From assembly GCA_023442845.1 (NCBI GenBank), contig JAEZXC010000019.1, positions 1 to 29,910 on the forward strand: a stretch of DNA of 29,910 nt, read 5' to 3'. The stretch's first letter is position 1. Each line of letters opens with the position of its first letter. A model generated the notes under the pieces. That model was not told the origin of the DNA. It searched no databases and worked only from the letters and a program-made list of their open reading frames with translations. Positions 21,803 through 29,671 of the stretch are shown here, one piece after another. Source of the DNA: Actinomycetes bacterium (GTDB lineage Bacteria > Actinomycetota > Actinomycetes > Actinomycetales > Demequinaceae). The position numbers were made by a program, and so were the translations under genes.

Positions 21803-22356
21803 CCGACATGTTCCCGCATGAGAAGTTCCTGAAGAAGGGCTACAACCGGGCGCAGGTCGACGAGTTCTTCTCGAACGCCCGCATTGCCTACGAGCGTCCC
21901 GCTCTCGACGCCGACGCGATGTCGTCGTTCGACGTGCGCCGCGCAGCCTTCGACATGGTCTACCGCGGCTACACGACGACCGCGGTGGATGCGGCGCTTG
22001 ACCGCCTTGAGGCAGCTTTTGCGGCTCGCGCGCGCGATGAGTTCGTGCGCGCTCATGGCCAGCAAGCATGGATGACGCGACTGGCCCAGAACGCACAGGT
22101 CTTGTACCCGCGCCTGCGCCGTCCTTTGGGCCAGCGCTTTGCTTCTCCCGCCGGGGCTCATCGGGGATATGACGCTCGCGAGGTCGACACGTTGCTCAAT
22201 CGACTCATCGCCTTCTTTGACTCAGGGCAGTCGCTCACGCCCGAGGATGTTCGCAACGCGGTGTTCCGCAGGCGCGGCCGCCGGGGCGCCTACGACGAGC
22301 GCGTCGTCGATGCGTACCTCGCTCGCGTCGTTGACATCCTGCAAGGAGCCCAGTGA
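21799..22356 (+). CDS. DivIVA-motif repeat protein
   Basis: The 185-residue protein carries four copies of the short DivIVA N-terminal motif (G/A-Y-x4-V-D-x3). They are at GYNRAQVDEFF (14-24), GYTTTAVDAAL (58-68), GYDAREVDTLL (123-133) and AYDERVVDAYL (164-174). They form two tandem units of about 58 residues joined by a 50-residue linker. Unlike Wag31/DivIVA there is no long coiled-coil tail. DivIVA motifs bind curved membrane at poles and septa, so a division- or envelope-related scaffold is plausible but unproven. AAGGAGGA and the ATGA overlap with rlmN fix the start at 21799. It overlaps dxr by GTGA. Confidence 0.88.
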   Translation: MTDMFPHEKFLKKGYNRAQVDEFFSNARIAYERPALDADAMSSFDVRRAAFDMVYRGYTTTAVDAALDRLEAAFAARARDEFVRAHGQQAWMTRLAQNAQVLYPRLRRPLGQRFASPAGAHRGYDAREVDTLLNRLIAFFDSGQSLTPEDVRNAVFRRRGRRGAYDERVVDAYLARVVDILQGAQ

Positions 22357-23513
22357 CCCGTCGGACGGTAAGCCTGCTTGGCTCCACCGGATCAATTGGA
22401 GTCCAAGCGATCGACGTCATCGAGCGCCACCGCGATGCCTTCGAGGTCATTGCGCTGGCTGCGGGTGGGAGTGCCCCCGACGTGGTGGCTCAGCAGGTTC
22501 GTGCCGTGCGGCCATCCTTTGTGGCGGTGGCCCGCGAGGATGCTGTTGCTGCGGTGCGCGACGCACTTGGCGATGTGCGTGGCGTCGAGATTGCGGGAGG
22601 CGCCGACGCCGTCGTCGAGGCCGCGAGGAGAGGTGCAGACGTCGTCCTCAACGGGATCACCGGTTCGGTGGGGCTGCGGCCGACGCTTGCGGCTTTGGCC
22701 TCCGGCTCCACCCTTGCGTTGGCCAACAAGGAGTCGCTCGTCGCGGGCGGCTCCCTTGTCGCGCAGGCGATGCAACGCCCCGATCAAATCGTGCCGGTTG
22801 ACTCGGAGCATTCAGCCCTCGCGCAGGCGCTCCGAAGCGGGGCGGCAACGGAAGTGCGTGCGCTCGTCCTCACCGCATCAGGCGGTGCCTTTCGCGGCTG
22901 GGACCGGGCGCGGCTAGAAACGGTGACACTCGAGCAGGCGCTCACGCACCCGAATTGGGATATGGGCCCAGTCGTCACCATTAACTCGGCCACGCTCGTC
23001 AACAAGGCGCTTGAGGTGATTGAGGCGCACTGGCTGTTTTCGATGCCGTACGAGCGGATCGAGGTGGTCATCCACCCCCAGTCCGTCATTCACTCGATGG
23101 TCGAGTTCATCGACGGGTCAACAATCGCCCAGGCATCGCCGCCTGACATGCGGTTGCCGATCGGTCTCGGTCTCAGTTGGCCCGACCGCATGGATGATGT
23201 GGCTCGCCCCATCGATTGGACGCGAGCCCACGAGTGGACGTTCGAGCCTCTCGATCACGCGGTGTTTCCCGCGATTGAATTGGCCCGCGCCGCTGCTGCC
23301 GCATCGGATCTGCATCCGGCTGTCTTCAACGCAGCGAACGAGCAATGCGTCTTGGCCTTCACCGAGGGGCGATTGCGTTTTGTCGACATCGTCGACACCG
23401 TGCGGGCCGTCGTCGAGGAATACGAGGCACCGGGTGCGATCACGCTGGATGCGGTTGACGACGCAGAATCGTTCGCACGTCGCCGCGCCGATGCCCTAAT
23501 TTCCGCACGGTAG
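22353..23513 (+). CDS. dxr: 1-deoxy-D-xylulose 5-phosphate reductoisomerase
   Basis: Dxr converts DXP to MEP, the committed step of non-mevalonate isoprenoid synthesis, using NADPH and a divalent metal. The 386-residue protein has GSTGSIG at 10-16 for NADPH, ANKES at 124-128 and PVDSEHSA near 148-155 for metal and substrate. It also has the flexible-loop Trp region. AAGGAGC precedes GTG 22353, which overlaps the previous stop. The pathway partner ispG lies one gene downstream. Confidence 0.98.
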   Translation: MTRRTVSLLGSTGSIGVQAIDVIERHRDAFEVIALAAGGSAPDVVAQQVRAVRPSFVAVAREDAVAAVRDALGDVRGVEIAGGADAVVEAARRGADVVLNGITGSVGLRPTLAALASGSTLALANKESLVAGGSLVAQAMQRPDQIVPVDSEHSALAQALRSGAATEVRALVLTASGGAFRGWDRARLETVTLEQALTHPNWDMGPVVTINSATLVNKALEVIEAHWLFSMPYERIEVVIHPQSVIHSMVEFIDGSTIAQASPPDMRLPIGLGLSWPDRMDDVARPIDWTRAHEWTFEPLDHAVFPAIELARAAAAASDLHPAVFNAANEQCVLAFTEGRLRFVDIVDTVRAVVEEYEAPGAITLDAVDDAESFARRRADALISAR

Positions 23514-23529
23514 CGGCCCTCCGCTGGCC

Positions 23530-23535
23530 TACAGT
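23530..23535 (+). promoter_or_regulatory. Candidate -10 for leaderless rseP transcript
   Basis: TACAGT is six bases before the rseP ATG. The intervening GGAG is only 2 nt from the start, too close for normal Shine-Dalgarno use. Confidence 0.6.
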
Positions 23536-23541
23536 GGAGCC

Positions 23542-24816
23542 ATGCTCGCTCTGCTTGGCATCGTGGTGGTCGTCATCGGCCTCCTTGTGTCAATTGCGTG
23601 GCATGAACTCGGCCACATGTGGCCCGCTAAGCGTTTTGGCGTCAAGGTGTCGGAGTACTTCGTCGGGTTTGGGCCGACGCTGTGGTCAACCAAGCGCGGT
23701 GAGACGGAATATGGCATCAAGGCCATCCCTCTCGGCGGATATGTGCGCCTCGTGGGAATGGTGCCGCCGGCTTATGCGGTCAAGCCCGCCCCGGTGCGTG
23801 GATGGGGCAGGAACCTCGTCGCGGACGCCCGCGCCGCTTCCGAAGCCGAGATCGGGGACGACGACGCCCGCGCTTTCTATCACTTGACGTGGTGGCGCAA
23901 GGTCATCGTGATGGCCGGTGGGCCGGTGATGAACCTTGTTCTCGCCATCGTGCTCTTCACCGTGGTGCTTTCGGGCATGGGTGTCCCGACCCAGACGCTG
24001 ACGGTGCGCGACACGATCGCCTGCGTGCCTGCCGCGGGTTCAAACGAATGCACTGCGACGGATCCAACGTCGCCTGCAGTGCTCGCTGGGCTACAGCCAG
24101 GGGACGCGGTGATCGCGGTCGACGGGATCGAACTCGACGGATGGTCGGACCTGACGGGCTATGTGTCTGAGCGTCCCGCGCAGCCGGTGGTGTTGACGAT
24201 CAACCGTGATGGGCAGGTGCTCGACCTAACCGTCACCCCTGCCGCACGTGAACGCGCGGGGGCAGTGGGGGAGCAGAACGAGTCGGTGGGATTCTTGGGC
24301 GTGTACTCACTCGTCGAGGATCAGCGCCAGCCGATTTGGTCGGGTGCAGAACTTGCCGGGACGTACACGGTTGAGACGGCCAAGATTGTCGCGACCCTTC
24401 CGGTTCAGCTCTACCACGTGACACGTGCCGCCGCGGGGCTTGAGGATCGCTCTCAGGCGTCCGTCATGGGCATCGTCGGTATTGGCCGTGCGGCGGGGGA
24501 TGTGACGTCGACGGACGTCGAAGGTGTGACGCTCAAGGACCAGGTCGCCCAACTTCTCTTGCTGCTTGCGGGACTGAATTTGGCGCTGTTTGTGTTCAAC
24601 ATGATCCCGCTTGTTCCGCTTGATGGTGGACACATTGCGTCGGCCGTGTGGCAGGCCGTCAAGAACGGGTGGGCGAGAGCGCGCAACGCTCCTCGCCCGG
24701 CACCCGTTGACGTAGCGAGGATGATGCCGGTGGCGTATGGCGTCTTTGGAATTCTCATTGTGATGAGTCTCGTGCTCATCTACGCCGACATTGTGGCGCC
24801 GGTGCGCATCACATGA
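23542..24816 (+). CDS. rseP: Site-2 protease family membrane metalloprotease (RseP/Rip1)
   Basis: This M50 intramembrane protease cleaves membrane-bound anti-sigma factors and other single-pass proteins. The 424-residue product has H21-E22-L-G-H25 in the first helix. An acidic cytoplasmic loop follows near 95-112, then a PDZ domain (about 170-235), then NMIPLVPLDGG at 353-363 with D361 as third metal ligand, and a last helix. Order dxr-rseP-ispG-GNAT equals that of M. tuberculosis, where the protein is called Rip1. The gene has its own leaderless-type promoter. Confidence 0.96.
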   Translation: MLALLGIVVVVIGLLVSIAWHELGHMWPAKRFGVKVSEYFVGFGPTLWSTKRGETEYGIKAIPLGGYVRLVGMVPPAYAVKPAPVRGWGRNLVADARAASEAEIGDDDARAFYHLTWWRKVIVMAGGPVMNLVLAIVLFTVVLSGMGVPTQTLTVRDTIACVPAAGSNECTATDPTSPAVLAGLQPGDAVIAVDGIELDGWSDLTGYVSERPAQPVVLTINRDGQVLDLTVTPAARERAGAVGEQNESVGFLGVYSLVEDQRQPIWSGAELAGTYTVETAKIVATLPVQLYHVTRAAAGLEDRSQASVMGIVGIGRAAGDVTSTDVEGVTLKDQVAQLLLLLAGLNLALFVFNMIPLVPLDGGHIASAVWQAVKNGWARARNAPRPAPVDVARMMPVAYGVFGILIVMSLVLIYADIVAPVRIT

Positions 24817-24841
24817 GCGGCCCGACAAAGGAGTGACTGCT

Positions 24842-25993
24842 GTGACAATTGGCCTGGGAATGCCGGGCATGCCTGCCCCGACCCTTGCGCCCCGACGTGT
24901 GACGCGCAAGATCAAGGTGGGTACCGTCGATGTGGGCGGCGACGCGCCGATCTCGGTGCAGTCGATGACGACTACCAAGACTCATGACATCAACTCGACC
25001 CTGCAACAGATCGCGGAACTGACTGCGTCCGGTTGCGATATCGTCCGCGTCGCGTGCCCCACGCAAGATGATGCCGACGCTCTGCGCGCCATCGCGACAA
25101 AGTCGCAGATTCCGGTGATCGCGGACATTCATTTTCAGCCAAAGTACGTGTTTGCCGCCATTGAGGCCGGCTGCGCAGCGGTGCGGGTCAACCCGGGCAA
25201 TATCAAGAAGTTCGACGACCAGGTGAAGGAGATCGCGCAGGCCGCGAAGGACCATGGCACGTCAATTCGCATCGGTGTGAACGCGGGATCGCTTGACCCG
25301 CGTCTCCTTGCGAAATACGGCAAGGCCACCGCTGAGGCGTTGGTCGAATCTGCGGTGTGGGAAGCGAGCCTCTTTGAGGAACATGACTTCCACGACTTCA
25401 AAATCTCCGTCAAGCACAACGACCCCGTTGTCATGGTGCGCGCGTACGAGATGCTCTCTGAGCGCGGACAGTGGCCACTTCACCTCGGCGTCACCGAGGC
25501 GGGGCCTGCGTTCCAGGGCACGATTAAGTCCGCGACGGCGTTCGGCGCGCTGCTGAGCAAGGGCATCGGCGACACGATCCGCGTTTCGTTGTCCGCTCCC
25601 CCCGTCGAGGAAGTGAAGGTCGGCATCCAGATTTTGCAGGCTCTCAACCTCCGGCCGCGCAAGCTCGAAATCGTCTCGTGCCCCTCGTGCGGCCGCGCTC
25701 AGGTCGATGTCTACGAGCTGGCGGAGAAGGTGACCGCAGGTCTCGAGGGCATGGAAGTACCGCTCCGTGTCGCTGTCATGGGCTGCGTTGTCAACGGTCC
25801 TGGAGAGGCGCGCGAAGCGGATCTCGGTGTGGCTTCCGGGAACGGCAAGGGTCAGATTTTTGTCAAGGGCGAGGTGATTAAGACCGTCCCCGAGAGCATG
25901 ATCGTCGAGACCCTTATTGAAGAGGCACTGCGTCTTGCGGAGACGATGGAGCCCATTGAAGGCGCCTCGCCGCAGGTGGTGCCCCTCTCATGA
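24842..25993 (+). CDS. ispG: 4-hydroxy-3-methylbut-2-enyl diphosphate synthase (flavodoxin type)
   Basis: IspG reduces MEcPP to HMBPP in the non-mevalonate isoprenoid pathway using a [4Fe-4S] cluster. From GTG 24842 the product is 383 residues, with a TIM-barrel part containing QSMTTTKT and IADIHF. The cluster motif follows: C280-P-S-C283, then GC315VVNGPGE with E322. AAAGGAG sits 8 nt before GTG 24842, which I prefer over the in-frame GTG 24833 overlapping that site. The stop overlaps the GNAT gene (ATGA). Confidence 0.97.
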   Translation: MTIGLGMPGMPAPTLAPRRVTRKIKVGTVDVGGDAPISVQSMTTTKTHDINSTLQQIAELTASGCDIVRVACPTQDDADALRAIATKSQIPVIADIHFQPKYVFAAIEAGCAAVRVNPGNIKKFDDQVKEIAQAAKDHGTSIRIGVNAGSLDPRLLAKYGKATAEALVESAVWEASLFEEHDFHDFKISVKHNDPVVMVRAYEMLSERGQWPLHLGVTEAGPAFQGTIKSATAFGALLSKGIGDTIRVSLSAPPVEEVKVGIQILQALNLRPRKLEIVSCPSCGRAQVDVYELAEKVTAGLEGMEVPLRVAVMGCVVNGPGEAREADLGVASGNGKGQIFVKGEVIKTVPESMIVETLIEEALRLAETMEPIEGASPQVVPLS

Positions 25994-26898
25994 CGGATGC
26001 GCTGCTGCGCAGGGGACATGACGTGTTGACCCCCGTACAGCGGCGTGACCTGCCTCGAGCACTCGCACTGTGCGGGAAGGACCCCGTGTCGAGCGTCGTG
26101 CCGGCGATGCACCTCGAGACCGCGGCCCGCTCCGGCGTCATTCCTACCGGCCTATGGGCGGTGCGCCAACGCGGCGCCCATGAGATCTCCGGCGTGGTGT
26201 GGAGCGGTGCGAACCTGACGGCGGTGCTGCCGTCGGACAACGACGCCGACGCCGACGACCTCCGCGCCGAACTTGCCGACGGCATTCTCGATCGGCTCGT
26301 CCGCCCTGCCGCGCTCGTGGGGGAGGCGGGACTTACTCTCGATCTGTGGGGCCGAATCGAGCACGCGTGGGGCCCGGCTCGCCAAGAGCGCACGCGCCAG
26401 GTATCGATGGTGATGACGGAAGATCCGCAGGCTCGACCTGCCGAATACGCGGTGGATGTGGAGCCGTTGCGACGATCCGTCATGAGCGACTATCCCGACA
26501 TCCTTCCCGCAGCGGTGCACATGTTCATTGGAGAAGTCGGCTATGACCCACTTCTGCACGGGCGCGACGCGTACGAAGACAGGTTGCGGCATCTCATTCG
26601 CAGAGGACGCAGCTACGTCCAGTTTGGCAACATCGACGGTGATCGAACCGTCGTATTCAAAGCCGAAGTAGGCGTGGTGGGTCTCGGCGTCGCCCAAGTT
26701 CAAGGCGTGTGGGTGCATCCAGACGTGCGTGGGTTGGGCATCGGCGCCGCAAGCATGGCGGAACTCGTGCGGCTCGTGCGCGCCGACCACGCACGCACGG
26801 TCTCTCTTTACGTCAATGACTTCAACGAGGCCGCGGTGCGGCTCTATGACACGGTGGGTTTCACCCGCGTCGGGCACTTCGCCACCATCATGTTCTAG
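25990..26898 (+). CDS. GNAT-family N-acetyltransferase with DUF4081-like N-terminus
   Basis: The 302-residue protein has a C-terminal GNAT domain. WVHPDVRGLGIG shows the acetyl-CoA pyrophosphate loop (R247 to G252), followed by LYVNDFNEAAVRLYDTVGF and a final beta strand. The first 130 or so residues are a second degenerate acetyltransferase-like half, as in the DUF4081 family found after ispG in mycobacteria. The substrate is unknown. It begins in ATGA overlapping ispG, so it is co-translated with the isoprenoid gene; a link to that pathway is only contextual. Confidence 0.9.
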   Translation: MTDALLRRGHDVLTPVQRRDLPRALALCGKDPVSSVVPAMHLETAARSGVIPTGLWAVRQRGAHEISGVVWSGANLTAVLPSDNDADADDLRAELADGILDRLVRPAALVGEAGLTLDLWGRIEHAWGPARQERTRQVSMVMTEDPQARPAEYAVDVEPLRRSVMSDYPDILPAAVHMFIGEVGYDPLLHGRDAYEDRLRHLIRRGRSYVQFGNIDGDRTVVFKAEVGVVGLGVAQVQGVWVHPDVRGLGIGAASMAELVRLVRADHARTVSLYVNDFNEAAVRLYDTVGFTRVGHFATIMF

Positions 26899-26922
26899 AC
26901 GCGCCCCCACGATGAGGAGGAC

Positions 26923-26979
26923 GTGAGCGTCGTACCTCGTGTGGCATCGCGTAAGCGACCGGACGGTGCGGCGAGGTGA
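26923..26979 (+). CDS. Possible 18-codon micro-ORF before the VanY-like gene
   Basis: GAGGAGG at 26914-26920 is one of the strongest Shine-Dalgarno sequences in the window and is followed, after only 2 nt, by GTG and 17 more sense codons. The peptide would be basic (five Arg, one Lys). It ends 18 nt before the VanY ATG. It may be a short uORF, a decayed gene start, or chance. Confidence 0.25.
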   Translation: MSVVPRVASRKRPDGAAR

Positions 26980-26985
26980 GACTCG

Positions 26986-26991
26986 TACGCT
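26986..26991 (+). promoter_or_regulatory. Candidate -10 for leaderless VanY-like transcript
   Basis: TACGCT is exactly six bases before the ATG at 26998. The same hexamer with the same spacing precedes proS. Confidence 0.6.
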
Positions 26992-26997
26992 GGTGAC

Positions 26998-27789
26998 ATG
27001 GGTGTGTTGCCGCGAGAACGCAAGCCGAGAGCCACGTGGTTCCTCGTCGTGGCCGCAGCGGTGACGGCGGTGAGTGCGTGTGAGGCTAGCCCACAGCCAC
27101 CGCTACCGGTACCCGCGCAGGAGAACGGGGCAACCGCAGAGGTAGCCGCCCCAGCGTCGGCCGGTTTCCCTGTCGCGACACCCGGCGTGGAGGTTTCCTC
27201 CGACTACATGACAGCGTCCTCGCTCACGGTGGTCGTGACGAAGCGTCGGCCGCTTGACCCGATCGACTATGTGCCAGCGGACCTGACGCCACTGGCCGGC
27301 GTGCCCGTCGTTGGCGAACCGGCGTTGCGCGAAGAAGCAGCGCTCGCGTACGCAGCGATGTGGGAAGCAGCCGAGGCGGAAGGCGCGGGCTTCGTCGCGG
27401 TGTCCGCGTACCGCTCCTACGACGAACAACGCGCGGAGCACGAGGACTATGTCTCCCGATATGGCCGGCAGGCGGCGGAGCGAGGGTCCGCGCGGCCCGG
27501 CTACTCCGAGCATCAAACCGGCTTGGCCGTGGACGTCAACAACACGGCGGTCGTCAGCTTCTCGGCCAGCTTCGGTGCAACCGCCGCGGGCGCGTGGCTT
27601 GCCGCCCACTCCCACGAGTTCGGATTCATCATCAGTTACCCAGCCGACAAAGAACACGTGACGGGGTACAAGTGGGAGCCCTGGCACTTGAGGTACGTGG
27701 GCGCCGATACTGCAGCGGCAATGCGGGCCGCCGGCGCCACGACACTTCAGGAGTTCATGGGCGTCGAAGCGTCACCTGATTACGACTGA
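26998..27789 (+). CDS. M15-family D-alanyl-D-alanine carboxypeptidase lipoprotein (VanY-like)
   Basis: The 263-residue protein begins with a basic n-region, a hydrophobic stretch (about 14-25) and lipobox VSAC with C28, then a Pro/Ala-rich linker. It is therefore anchored on the outer membrane face. The M15B domain (about 85-255) has VSAYRSYDEQ at 135-144, the zinc motif SEHQTGLAVD with H172 and D179, and EPWH with E227 and H230. All catalytic and metal residues are present, so it should trim terminal D-Ala from peptidoglycan stem peptides. No vancomycin resistance genes accompany it, so a cell-wall housekeeping role is more likely. Confidence 0.93.
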   Translation: MGVLPRERKPRATWFLVVAAAVTAVSACEASPQPPLPVPAQENGATAEVAAPASAGFPVATPGVEVSSDYMTASSLTVVVTKRRPLDPIDYVPADLTPLAGVPVVGEPALREEAALAYAAMWEAAEAEGAGFVAVSAYRSYDEQRAEHEDYVSRYGRQAAERGSARPGYSEHQTGLAVDVNNTAVVSFSASFGATAAGAWLAAHSHEFGFIISYPADKEHVTGYKWEPWHLRYVGADTAAAMRAAGATTLQEFMGVEASPDYD

Positions 27790-27818
27790 GCCCGCACCGG
27801 CACCTGGCGTGAGGCGAC

Positions 27819-27824
27819 TACGCT
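27819..27824 (+). promoter_or_regulatory. Candidate -10 for leaderless proS transcript
   Basis: TACGCT is exactly six bases before the proS ATG. No Shine-Dalgarno lies between. This favours ATG 27831 over the in-frame ATG 27840. Confidence 0.6.
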
Positions 27825-27830
27825 TGCCCC

Positions 27831-29633
27831 ATGCTTCGCATGTCCACTCTCTTCCTGCGCACGCTCCGCGAGGACCCGGCCGACGCCGAAGTCGCGTCGC
27901 ACAAATTGCTCGTTCGCGCGGGCTACATCCGCCGCGCCGCGCCCGGCATTTACACCTGGTTGCCGCTCGGGCTCAAGGTGCTGGCCAAGGTCGAGGCGAT
28001 CGTTCGTGAAGAGATGGACGCTGCGGGAGGTCAAGAAGTTCACTTCCCGGCCCTGCTACCGCGCGAGCCATACGAGGCGACGGGCCGGTGGACGGAGTAC
28101 GGACCCAACCTGTTTCGCCTTGCCGACCGCAAGGGCGGTGACTACCTCCTCGCGCCCACGCATGAGGAGATGTTTACCCTCCTCGTCAAGGACCTGTACT
28201 CCTCGTACAAGGACTTGCCGCTGACGATCTACCAAATCCAGACGAAGTACCGCGATGAGGCGCGCCCCCGCGCGGGTCTGCTGCGAGGTCGCGAATTCAT
28301 CATGAAGGACTCGTACTCCTTCGACATCTCCGACGAGGGCCTCGAGGCGTCTTACCAGGCACAGCGCGAGGCGTACATCCGTATCTTTGACCGACTCGGC
28401 CTTGACTACGTCATCGTCAACGCGATGTCAGGCGCGATGGGGGGCTCGAAGTCGGAAGAATTCCTCTCGCCCACCACGGTGGGGGAGGACACATACGTCC
28501 GCTCTCCCGGTGGTTATGCGGCCAACGTCGAGGCCGTAACGACTCCCGTGCCGCCCGCGCTCGATTGGGCCGACGCTCCTGCCGCACACGTCGAGGACAC
28601 CCCGGACACCCCGACGATCGCGTCGCTTGTCGACGTGGCCAACGCCCGCTTCCCGCGCGACGATCGCCCGTGGGAAGCGTCGGACACGCTGAAAAACGTC
28701 GTGCTCGCGCTGACGGACCCCTCCGGCAACCGCACCCTGCTCGTTGTTGGCATGCCAGGTGACCGCGAGGCGGACATGACGCGCTTGGAAGCAGCGTTGG
28801 CGCCTGCCACCGTTGAGCCCGCCACAGATGAGGACTTCGCTCGTCACCCGCAGCTCGTCAAGGGGTACATCGGGCCGGGTGTGCTTGGTCCCCAGGCGCG
28901 CGCCGAGGGTGTTGCTCGCGGAGATGATGCTGACACCGCGATTCCGTATGTGCTCGACCCTCGCGTCGTGCCGGGAAGCCGCTGGATCACCGGCGCGGAC
29001 ATTGCTGGCCGCCACGTCTTTGACCTCACCGCAGGTCGCGATTTCACCGCGGACGGCACGATCGAGGGTGCGGAGGTGAAGGCTGGCGACCCCGCCCCCG
29101 ACGGCTCGGGGCCCTTGGAGTTGGCGCGCGGGGTGGAGATCGGCCACATTTTCCAGCTGGGACGCAAGTATGCGGAAGCGCTCGACCTCAAGGTGCTAGA
29201 CGAGAACGGCAAGCAGGTCACCGTCACGATGGGCTCCTATGGCATCGGCGTGACCCGTGCCGTCGCGCTCCTCGCCGAGAACAACCACGACGAACTTGGC
29301 CTCGCGTGGCCGGTACACGTCGCGCCGTATCACGTGCACATCGTTGCCACGGGCAAGGACGAAGCCGTCTTCGAGAAGGCGGCGGCCCTTGCCGCAGAGA
29401 TTGAAGGCGCCGGCATCGAGGTTCTCTACGACGACCGTCCCAAGGTGTCTCCGGGCGTGAAGTTCAAGGACGCAGAGCTTCTCGGCGCGCCCTACATCCT
29501 CGTGGTGGGGCGCGGCCTTGAGGAGGGCGTTGTTGAACTGCGAACGCGCGCAACCGGCGAGTCAGTGACGCTCGCTGTCTCGGATGCCGCGACTGAGGTG
29601 ACGAAGGTGGTGTCGGCAGCGCTGACGCGCTAG
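27831..29633 (+). CDS. proS: Prolyl-tRNA synthetase (bacterial type with editing domain)
   Basis: ProS charges tRNA-Pro. The 600-residue class II enzyme has motif 1 around APGIYTWLPLGLKV (about 37-50) and motif 2 YRDEARPRAGLLRGREF at 140-156. The inserted editing domain (about 220-415) hydrolyses Ala-tRNA-Pro. Motif 3 contains GSYGIGVTR at 468-476, and the C-terminal anticodon-binding domain follows (about 500-600). Length matches the long bacterial form rather than the archaeal-like short one. It stands alone with its own leaderless-type promoter. Confidence 0.97.
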   Translation: MLRMSTLFLRTLREDPADAEVASHKLLVRAGYIRRAAPGIYTWLPLGLKVLAKVEAIVREEMDAAGGQEVHFPALLPREPYEATGRWTEYGPNLFRLADRKGGDYLLAPTHEEMFTLLVKDLYSSYKDLPLTIYQIQTKYRDEARPRAGLLRGREFIMKDSYSFDISDEGLEASYQAQREAYIRIFDRLGLDYVIVNAMSGAMGGSKSEEFLSPTTVGEDTYVRSPGGYAANVEAVTTPVPPALDWADAPAAHVEDTPDTPTIASLVDVANARFPRDDRPWEASDTLKNVVLALTDPSGNRTLLVVGMPGDREADMTRLEAALAPATVEPATDEDFARHPQLVKGYIGPGVLGPQARAEGVARGDDADTAIPYVLDPRVVPGSRWITGADIAGRHVFDLTAGRDFTADGTIEGAEVKAGDPAPDGSGPLELARGVEIGHIFQLGRKYAEALDLKVLDENGKQVTVTMGSYGIGVTRAVALLAENNHDELGLAWPVHVAPYHVHIVATGKDEAVFEKAAALAAEIEGAGIEVLYDDRPKVSPGVKFKDAELLGAPYILVVGRGLEEGVVELRTRATGESVTLAVSDAATEVTKVVSAALTR

Positions 29634-29659
29634 TCCCCAAGAGGCAAGGACGTATGGCC

Positions 29660-29665
29660 TATCCT
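29660..29665 (+). promoter_or_regulatory. Candidate -10 for leaderless nitroreductase-family transcript
   Basis: TATCCT is exactly six bases before the ATG at 29672. The spacing repeats that of rseP, vanY and proS. Confidence 0.55.
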
Positions 29666-29671
29666 CAGGGC

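Noticed and set aside
26998..27789. Vancomycin-resistance interpretation of the VanY-like gene
   Set aside because: No van regulatory or ligase genes are nearby; a housekeeping wall carboxypeptidase is more likely.
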